DNA from: Deltaproteobacteria bacterium
GTDB taxonomy: Bacteria > Myxococcota > UBA727 > VGSZ01
NCBI GenBank assembly: GCA_020850995.1
Contig: JADZDP010000253.1
Span: 1 to 63,677 of the forward strand
DNA length: 63,677 nucleotides
Direction of reading: 5' to 3'
Below the pieces are notes generated by a model that did not search any database, was not told where the DNA came from, and was given only the letters and a program-made list of their open reading frames with translations. The translations under genes and the position numbers were made by a program. Shown in pieces: positions 18,300 through 24,831 of this stretch. The first letter of the stretch is position 1. Each line of letters begins with the position of its first letter.

Positions 18300-19769
18300 G
18301 TGGCGAAGAACGGGCTGTTCGATCTGAAGGCGCGCATGCGCATCCCGCTGCCGGCCAAGCTGTTCCTCTCGTACCTGTTCCTCTTGGCGGTGGCGGCGCT
18401 GCCGACCTTCATCTACGTCCGCGCCAGCCTCGATCGCGACCTCGTCGGCGACGCGCTCCAGGGGCTCACCGGCGCGGCCCGCCGAGGTGCAGCCGCCCTC
18501 GCGGAGCTGCCGGCACCGGCGCGCCCGACGCGCGCGCGCGATCTGGCGCTCATGACCGGCGACCGCGTGACCTTGATCGCGGCCAGCGGGCAGGTGCTCT
18601 ACGACTCCGAGGTGCGCGACCTGGCAAGCCACGCCGACCGGCCCGAGGTGATCGCGGCCCTGGCGGGCGGGGTGGGCACCGCGCAGCGCTTGAGCGACTC
18701 CACCCACGTGGAGCTGCTCTACGCCGCCGCCCGCCTGGGCGCGCCGGGCGACGAGCTCGCCGTGCTGCGGGTGGCGCGGCCGCTCTCGCGCGTGCGCAAC
18801 GCCACCGAGGCGCTCACGGGCTTCGCGCGCAACGTGCAGGCGGCCGCCGTGTCCATCGCCATCCTGCTCTCGCTGGTGGCTGCCGCGCAGTTCGTGCGAC
18901 CGCTGCGCCGCGTGGTGGCCGCCGCGCAGGCGCTGGGGGCCGGCGACTTGGCTGCGCGGAGCGGCGTCGACGGCAACGACGAGGTGGGCGACGTGGGTCG
19001 CGTCATCGACGGCTTGGCCACCGAGATGCGCCGCCGCCTGGCCAACGCGGGCTCGGGCGACGCGGTGCTGGCCCAGCTCGTCGACGCGGTGCCGGTGCCC
19101 TGCGTGGTGTTCGAGGTCTCGGGCGAGGTGCTGGCGCTCAATGGCGCGGCGCGCACGGCGCTGCGGCTGGAGGGGCCAAACGCCAGCCGCCGCCTCAAGG
19201 AGGTCGCCTCGTCGCCCGACTTCGAGCGCGCCCTGGCGGTGGCTGAGGGCGACGGCGAGCCCGAGCCCCTCAGCGTGCCGCTGGCGGGCGGCGGCTTCAT
19301 GCGCGCGCACGTGCACGTGCTCAAGCGCCCGGGCACGGCGCCGCTCTACGTGCTCGTGGGCATCGACGCGCCGGCCGCAGTCGCCACCACGCTGCCCCCC
19401 GTCGACGCGGTGGTGCCGCGTCCCTTCATCGAGGTGATGAGCGCCGCGCGCGGCGAGGCCGGCGCCGCGCTCACCCGCGCCGGCGTGGGCCTGGAGGTCA
19501 GCGACACGCCCGGGGTCATGGTGGCCGACGCGGCCGACCGCGTGCCGCGCGCGCTGGCGTTGGCGCTCGACGGCTGCGCGCAAGCGCTGGCGGGGCGCGC
19601 GAGCACCCTGTGCATCGACGTCAAGGTCGACGGCACCTCGGTGCGCCTGGCGCTCGACGGCGAGCTCGCCACCGACACGGTGGCGCGCATCCGCCCGTTG
19701 CTCGAGCCCATCGGCGGCGGCGTCAGCGTGCAGGGCGGGGAGGCCACGCTGTGGTTGCCCCGCGCCTGA
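18300..19769 (+). CDS. sensor-like HAMP/PAS membrane protein without kinase core
   Basis: A 489-residue protein with two membrane helices (about 16-38 and 180-200), an extracytoplasmic domain between them, a HAMP domain (about 200-255) and a PAS-like stretch (about 260-370). The C-terminus has the rhythm of a histidine-kinase ATPase domain, ending GGGVSVQGGEATLWLPR, but I find no phospho-acceptor His box, N box or DxGxG motif. It looks like a PhoR-type kinase that has lost catalysis. GTG 18300 is preferred; GTG 18276 is an alternative. It overlaps the next gene by 19 bp. Confidence 0.75.
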   Translation: MAKNGLFDLKARMRIPLPAKLFLSYLFLLAVAALPTFIYVRASLDRDLVGDALQGLTGAARRGAAALAELPAPARPTRARDLALMTGDRVTLIAASGQVLYDSEVRDLASHADRPEVIAALAGGVGTAQRLSDSTHVELLYAAARLGAPGDELAVLRVARPLSRVRNATEALTGFARNVQAAAVSIAILLSLVAAAQFVRPLRRVVAAAQALGAGDLAARSGVDGNDEVGDVGRVIDGLATEMRRRLANAGSGDAVLAQLVDAVPVPCVVFEVSGEVLALNGAARTALRLEGPNASRRLKEVASSPDFERALAVAEGDGEPEPLSVPLAGGGFMRAHVHVLKRPGTAPLYVLVGIDAPAAVATTLPPVDAVVPRPFIEVMSAARGEAGAALTRAGVGLEVSDTPGVMVADAADRVPRALALALDGCAQALAGRASTLCIDVKVDGTSVRLALDGELATDTVARIRPLLEPIGGGVSVQGGEATLWLPRA

Positions 19770-21409
19770 GCGAGCCCACCACCGGCGAGCACACGCCGCC
19801 CTCGGGCTTGCAGCGGGTGCTGCAGCCTGGCGACCCCGAGCCCGAGCTGGCGGCGCGCGACCGCCGCACCCTCGAGCTGCGTCAGTTCTTCCAGCTGCCG
19901 CGCAAGCCGGGCGAGGAGCGCGCCTACGAGACGCGCGTGTGGCTCTACTTCGCGCGCGGCTTCGGCATCAGCGCGCAGTCGTGGGGCAACGAGGCGTTCT
20001 ATCGCGACGCCAGCGTGTACATGCGCCTGCACGCGCCGAGCTTAAGCCTGCGCGAGCTGGCCGACCTCGAGCACCCCACCAGCCCCGCCAGCGTGCTGCG
20101 GCGCGAGCTGCCCGGCCTGCTCGACGAGCAGGCGCCCTCGGCGTCGTCGCTAGAGACGCTGGCCAAGAGCCTGGGCGCCGAGCTGGCCGACGCCGTCACC
20201 GTGGCCACGCGCGCCTTCGCCGCGCGCCTGCGCACCCTGGCGCGCCCGGATCCCGCGGGCATGCTGGTGCTCGAGCTCAACACCATGTGCAACGACGTGC
20301 TGCGCGCGCTGGCCGCCGTGCGCCGCGTGCGCGCCAAGGCGCGCGCCTATCGCACGGTGGCGCCGTCGAGCCTGATCCCGTCCTTGGCCTTCGCCGAGGA
20401 GTACGCCGGCGCCGTCATCGACGAGCGCTTGGCCGAGCTGGCCCGCGTCATCGAGGCGCTGCCGCAGCTGCGCGATGGGCGGGCCACGGCCACGCGCATG
20501 CGCCTGGTGCTGGCGCAGTGCGCCGAGGAGGTGGTGCGCCGCCGCGTGGAGCAGGGCTTCCCCACGCCGGCGGGCGACGCGCCCGAGTACTTCACCTATC
20601 GCACCGGCATCTTGAAGAAAGAGCTGCAGCGCGCGCTCTACGTCGACACGCGTGCGTCCACGCGGGATCCCTTCTTCAGAAACAGCGCGGCCATGGTGGC
20701 GGCGGGGCTGGCGGCCACCTGGGCCACCTTGGCGCAGGTGCCCTTGATCTCGGGCGGCCTCACCACCGGGCAGAGCCTGTTGTTCATCTCGCTCGCCGTG
20801 GGCGCCTACGTGCTCAAGGACCGCATCAAGGAGTGGGTGCGCCTTTCCCTGTCGCGCCGCTGGCTGCGCTGGGATCACGATCGGCACGTCGTGGGCGACG
20901 CGCTGGCGCCCGCGGGCTTGGGCAGCTTCGGCGGGCGCGCACAGGAGCGCGCGCGCTGGGTGGAGGCCGACGACATCCCCGACGACGTGCGCCAACTGCG
21001 CTCCCGCCACCGCACGGTGCGCGGTGTGGCGCCCGAGCTCGAGCACGTGCTCGAGTACCAGCGCGTGGTGCGCTTCGAAGCGGGCAAGGCACCGGTGCCC
21101 GAGGGCTTCGGCGTGCAAGAGCTGTTTCGCCTCTCGCTCGACGAGATCTTGAAGCGCCTCGACGACCCGGTCGACGAGGTCAGCTACTTCGATCAGCGCA
21201 CCGGCACCTTCGCCACCGCCGGCATGCCGAAGGTCTATCACCTGAACGTCATCGCGCTGGCCGCGCACCAAGGGGATGGTCGCCAGGCGCTCTTGCGCTG
21301 GCGCGTCGTCGTCAACCAGGACGGCATCGTGCACATCGACGCCATCGTGCCGCGTCGCCGCGACAGCGCGAGCGCGCCGATCTCGCTGGCGCCGGCGCCG
21401 GCACCCTGA
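19751..21409 (+). CDS. membrane protein of unknown function
   Basis: A 552-residue protein. Residues 1-300 are mostly helical and soluble, rich in Arg and Ala. Two close membrane helices follow at about 315-335 and 340-360, then a basic stretch and a C-terminal beta-rich domain of about 170 residues. The GTG at 19751 lies inside the end of the sensor-like gene, so expression of the two is probably linked. No family is recognised. The two-helix anchor with large cytoplasmic parts could make it a partner of the kinase-less sensor, which is inference from coupling only. Confidence 0.7.
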   Translation: MVAPRLSEPTTGEHTPPSGLQRVLQPGDPEPELAARDRRTLELRQFFQLPRKPGEERAYETRVWLYFARGFGISAQSWGNEAFYRDASVYMRLHAPSLSLRELADLEHPTSPASVLRRELPGLLDEQAPSASSLETLAKSLGAELADAVTVATRAFAARLRTLARPDPAGMLVLELNTMCNDVLRALAAVRRVRAKARAYRTVAPSSLIPSLAFAEEYAGAVIDERLAELARVIEALPQLRDGRATATRMRLVLAQCAEEVVRRRVEQGFPTPAGDAPEYFTYRTGILKKELQRALYVDTRASTRDPFFRNSAAMVAAGLAATWATLAQVPLISGGLTTGQSLLFISLAVGAYVLKDRIKEWVRLSLSRRWLRWDHDRHVVGDALAPAGLGSFGGRAQERARWVEADDIPDDVRQLRSRHRTVRGVAPELEHVLEYQRVVRFEAGKAPVPEGFGVQELFRLSLDEILKRLDDPVDEVSYFDQRTGTFATAGMPKVYHLNVIALAAHQGDGRQALLRWRVVVNQDGIVHIDAIVPRRRDSASAPISLAPAPAP

Positions 21410-21423
21410 TCGATGGCACCGTA

Positions 21424-21450
21424 GATCCGCCATCGGCGCAGCGGCGGATC
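21424..21450 (+). terminator. hairpin downstream of the unknown membrane protein gene
   Basis: GATCCGCC (21424-21431) pairs with GGCGGATC (21443-21450) over an 11-nt loop, 14 nt after the stop. No T run follows, so termination efficiency is uncertain. Confidence 0.4.
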
Positions 21451-21550
21451 CGGCCTGATCTCGGGCCCACCGATCGACGATGCATGCGAGCGAGCGCGTG
21501 TCCGCCGCATCCGGACGCGCCCGATTGGGGCCAAGGGCGCGCTCGCCCGT

Positions 21551-21572
21551 GTATCGGTCAGTTGACCGATAC
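21551..21572. promoter_or_regulatory. 22-bp dyad, probable operator
   Basis: The arms GTATCGGTCA and TGACCGATAC are exact inverted repeats separated by only GT. A two-base gap is too tight for a hairpin, so binding by a dimeric regulator is more likely than an RNA structure. It lies 238 bp before the lipoprotein start at 21810. Confidence 0.5.
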
Positions 21573-21809
21573 GACGTTGGGCCGGTGCACGAAACCTACA
21601 TGTGGGAGGGACCGAAACCCTATCCAACCAGCCGTTTTATCATCGGGCATACATTGGATCACATCGCGTGTAGGAGCGTGTACGACCCTGGAATTGCAAG
21701 AGATTGTGCGAGGGATCACCGTTGTCAGGCGCGTTTCAGCCTCCTACAACGGGCGCCGATTTCCTCCGGTTCATCACGGTTCCCCCACGCCACGCCTGAG
21801 GTGACGCAG

Positions 21810-23450
21810 ATGCAGAAGACCCGGACGGCAGCGCTCGCCACCTTGCTCATCACCACGGCCTTCGGTGGCTGCTTCTGCGACGAGCCGCTGCAGGTGTTGG
21901 CGCCGAAGATCGAGATCGGCGATCCCTACGATCCGCTCTTCTCGGTGTGCGAGACCGACTTCGTGCACGACTGCGCCTACGGCTTCGGCGACGTCGACAT
22001 CGGGCCCCCCAAGTTCTTCTCCTTCGTCATCAAGAACCCGTCGTCGGCCGACCTGCACATCTACGACCTCAGCTTCGCCGAGGGCAGCGCGCCGCAGTTC
22101 ACCTTCGAGGGCGAGCTGCCCGACACCATCGAGAACGAGATCGGCGGCACCGGCAAGATCGTCACCGTCAAGTACGTGGCCGAGCTCGAGTCGACGCAGA
22201 ACGCGCAGATCATCATCGACAGCGACGCCAAGAACCTGCTCGAGGACGAGAAGGTCACCATCGATCTGTCGGCCACGGGCGTCGACCGCTGCAACCCCGA
22301 GGTGGTGGTGTCGCCGCCCGAGTGCGACTTCGGCGCCGTGGGCATCGGCTCCACCGCCTTCTGTGACATCTCCGTGAGCAACGACGGCGCCTGCGAGCTG
22401 CAGATCACGGGCGCGCGCTTCTCCGAGGGCACGCCCACGCCCACGGTGTTCGGCAACCAGAGCCCGCTCATCGTGCCCACCTTCATCCAGCAGGGCACGG
22501 CCACCAGCATCCGCCTCTATGCACGCCCGCAGTCGACCTCGGTGGCCACGGGCGGCTTGATCCTCGACACCAACGACGTCGACCACCCCTCGGTGCAGAT
22601 CCCGCTCTCGGTGCAAGGCGCGCAGGCACCCACGGCCATCGCGCGCGTCAAGAGCATCAACGGCACGGCCAACAGCTCGCCGTCGCCCGCCGTGGAGCCG
22701 CTCGACAACGTGGTGGTCTCGGGCGACGAGTCGACCGGCGGCAGCGCCGGCGCCACCGTCACCGGCTGGCAGTGGGAGCTCATCGAGAAGCCCGCCGAGT
22801 CGTCGGTGACCTTGACGGCGCCCGCCGCCGTCGACACCGGCTTCCGCTTCTCGTCTGCCGCCGGCATCGTGCAAGGCCTCGACGTCGCGGGCACCTTCGT
22901 GGTGCGCCTGACGGTCACCGACTCCACCGGCGCGGTCTCGTCCAACGACGCGCGCGTCACGCTGAACGCCGTGCCCACCGAGGGCCTGCACGTGCAGCTC
23001 TCGTGGAGCGCCGCCGTCGACGACATCGACCTGCACCTCGGGCAAGGCACCAGCCCGGACTGGTGCTCGACGCAGGACTGCTACTACGGCAACTGCACCT
23101 ACTCGCCGCCCAACTGGGACGGCTCGGCTGGCTTCACCGACGGCGACCCCAAGCTCGACATCGACGACCTCACCGGTTACGGGCCCGAGAACATCAACAT
23201 CGAGTCGCCGGTGGCCGGCACCTACGTGGTGGGCGTGCACGCCTTCAGTGGCAACGGCAGTACCGGTGGCTTCACGCCCACCGACGTGACCATCAAGATC
23301 TTCCTCGGCGGCGCCCTGGCCGACGAGTTCTACGGTCACCTGCAAAACGACGACGACTACTGGACCGTGGCGCGCGTCGATGTGGCCGCCAGCGGTGCGG
23401 CCACGGTGTCGTCGATCGACTCGATGCAGACGAGCTGGTCCTGCTACTGA
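21810..23450 (+). CDS. lipoprotein with abnormal-spindle-like and PKD-like domains
   Basis: A 546-residue predicted lipoprotein with lipobox FGGC at about 16-20. Two immunoglobulin-like repeats of the ASPM/SPD-2/Hydin type fill about 30-270 (with phrases such as VSPPECDFGAVGIG), then a PKD-like domain (about 275-390), then a C-terminal domain starting VQLSWSAAVDDIDLHL that resembles DUF2135/YfaP-type domains. The modules are typical for surface display or adhesion. The ATG at 21810 is preceded by GAGGTGACG. Its TGA stop overlaps the proposed CTG start of the methyltransferase. Confidence 0.82.
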   Translation: MQKTRTAALATLLITTAFGGCFCDEPLQVLAPKIEIGDPYDPLFSVCETDFVHDCAYGFGDVDIGPPKFFSFVIKNPSSADLHIYDLSFAEGSAPQFTFEGELPDTIENEIGGTGKIVTVKYVAELESTQNAQIIIDSDAKNLLEDEKVTIDLSATGVDRCNPEVVVSPPECDFGAVGIGSTAFCDISVSNDGACELQITGARFSEGTPTPTVFGNQSPLIVPTFIQQGTATSIRLYARPQSTSVATGGLILDTNDVDHPSVQIPLSVQGAQAPTAIARVKSINGTANSSPSPAVEPLDNVVVSGDESTGGSAGATVTGWQWELIEKPAESSVTLTAPAAVDTGFRFSSAAGIVQGLDVAGTFVVRLTVTDSTGAVSSNDARVTLNAVPTEGLHVQLSWSAAVDDIDLHLGQGTSPDWCSTQDCYYGNCTYSPPNWDGSAGFTDGDPKLDIDDLTGYGPENINIESPVAGTYVVGVHAFSGNGSTGGFTPTDVTIKIFLGGALADEFYGHLQNDDDYWTVARVDVAASGAATVSSIDSMQTSWSCY

Positions 23451-24214
23451 GCGGCGCTCGCCTCGCCGTCACCACCTGCTACGACCCCGCGCCCGCTCAC
23501 CTCGAGCGGGCGCGGCTCGTTTCGGCGCGCCTGGGCGCGCCGCTGTTGCCGCGCGCCGCGTTCGAGGCGCTGTTCTCGACGAGCGGCGCCACGCACCTGT
23601 ACGTGGTGGCGCGCGCGCACGACGAGGTGCGCACGCCCGCGGGCGGCGCCTGCTTCGTGCAGCCCTCGCTCTTGAAGATGAAGCTGGCCGAAGGCGCGCG
23701 CCACCCCTTCGTGCGCGCGCTCCTCGGCAGCGACGCCAGCGTGGCGCGCGTGTTCGACGCGACGCTGGGCCTCGGTGTCGACGCCATGCACGCGGCCTGC
23801 GCCCTCGGCTGCGAGGTGCAGGGCACCGAGGTGAGCGCCGTGCTGTTCTCGCTCCTCGAGGAGGGCCTGGCGCGCCTGGCGCGCGCGACGCCGGCGGTGG
23901 CGCGGGTGCGCCCCATGAACGCAGAGGCCGGCGCCAGCTTGGCCGCGCTGCCAAACGACGCCGTCGACGTCGTCATGCTCGACCCCATGATGTCGCGGCC
24001 CAAGCGCAGCACGCCCTCGTTCGCCGTGTTGCGCGACTTCGCCAAGGCCGAGCGCGCCGACGCGGCGCTCTTGCGCGAGGCCGCGCGCGTGGCGCGCCGG
24101 CGCGTGGTGCTCAAGCTCGGCAAGGGCGCGCCCCTGCCGCAGGACGCGCCCATCGCCTTCGCGCGCGTCGAGCGTGGCAGCTCGGTCTGCTACTGGGTGC
24201 ACGACAAAGCGTGA
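23447..24214 (+). CDS. rsmJ: RsmJ-like 16S rRNA guanine-N2 methyltransferase
   Basis: About 255 residues, close to the 250 of E. coli RsmJ, which methylates G1516 of 16S rRNA. Family marks are the SAM site VFDATLGLGVDAM, the acidic strand VDVVMLDPMM followed by a basic loop, and RRVVLKLGKGAP near the end. No ATG, GTG or TTG exists near the expected start: the frame is open through the end of the lipoprotein gene without one, and the first TTG would remove about 30 residues. CTG at 23447 overlaps the lipoprotein TGA as CTGA, matching the GTGA couplings elsewhere, and gives the family length. The start is therefore inferred. Confidence 0.8.
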   Translation: MSGARLAVTTCYDPAPAHLERARLVSARLGAPLLPRAAFEALFSTSGATHLYVVARAHDEVRTPAGGACFVQPSLLKMKLAEGARHPFVRALLGSDASVARVFDATLGLGVDAMHAACALGCEVQGTEVSAVLFSLLEEGLARLARATPAVARVRPMNAEAGASLAALPNDAVDVVMLDPMMSRPKRSTPSFAVLRDFAKAERADAALLREAARVARRRVVLKLGKGAPLPQDAPIAFARVERGSSVCYWVHDKA

Positions 24215-24224
24215 GCGGAGGCGC

Positions 24225-24779
24225 TCAGGTGTCGGGCGCGGCCAATACGAAGCTGGCCCCGTCGGTGGCGCTGGCGCCGCACTGATCACGAACGGTGGCG
24301 CGCAGCGCGAGGGTGTGGCCCACGCGGCTGCTGGCGTCCTCGGCGAAGATCACGAGCTCGCCGAGGAGCTCGAGCTCGTCGCTCGCGCCGGCGAAGGCGC
24401 GCGGCAGCTCGTGATAGCCGCCGATCTCCTCGCCCACCTCGTCGTGCAAGGTGAAGCTGATCGTTGGCAGCTGCTCCGCGTGCAGCGCAGGCTCGGCGGG
24501 CTGCGCGAGGCCGCTCGCGCGCAGCGCGCCCTCCACGTGGGTGCCCCCCTGGATGCCGCGCACGTAGGGCACCGAATCACCGTCGCGCAAGGGCGCGAAG
24601 CGCTGCTGCCCGGTGCCGAGCTCGAGGGTGGCGACGCCGTCTTCGTACAGGCACAGGTCGGGCTCGCACCCCGAGGTGACGGCGAGCACGGCCACCACCG
24701 CGGCCGCCAAGGAGCGGGCCGCACCTGCCCGGGCCGCTGGATCAGGCCTGTCAGGGCGACGCGTCGTCGCGCGGCGCAT
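24225..24779 (-). CDS. small lipoprotein of unknown function
   Basis: A 184-residue protein with a basic N-terminus, a hydrophobic segment (about 22-35) and a lipobox-like AVTSGC. The mature part has four cysteines and short beta-type segments, and no recognised domain. It is transcribed away from the haloperoxidase gene; only 52 bp separate the two starts. An ATG at 24791 inside the palindrome would add four residues. It converges with the methyltransferase gene, the stops being 10 nt apart. Confidence 0.7.
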   Translation of the reverse strand: MRRATTRRPDRPDPAARAGAARSLAAAVVAVLAVTSGCEPDLCLYEDGVATLELGTGQQRFAPLRDGDSVPYVRGIQGGTHVEGALRASGLAQPAEPALHAEQLPTISFTLHDEVGEEIGGYHELPRAFAGASDELELLGELVIFAEDASSRVGHTLALRATVRDQCGASATDGASFVLAAPDT

Positions 24780-24781
24780 CC

Positions 24782-24799
24782 AAAGCCCCATGGGGCTTT
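24782..24799. promoter_or_regulatory. 18-bp perfect palindrome between divergent genes
   Basis: AAAGCCCCATGGGGCTTT reads the same on both strands. It fills much of the short space between two divergent lipoprotein genes, where a shared operator would sit. It could also fold as a hairpin in either 5' leader. Confidence 0.5.
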
Positions 24800-24831
24800 C
24801 GTGCTGTGGCCCCTGCGCGCCCGGAGGGCCC

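Larger units (their letters stand above)
21410..21809. other. 400-nt intergenic region with two dyads
   Basis: No convincing gene. GC drops in the right half (21590-21760), as expected for a promoter region. It holds a hairpin at 21424-21450 and a 22-bp dyad at 21551-21572, listed separately. I could not identify a convincing -10/-35 pair, although TTGACC (21562-21567) lies in the right arm of the dyad. Confidence 0.5.
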
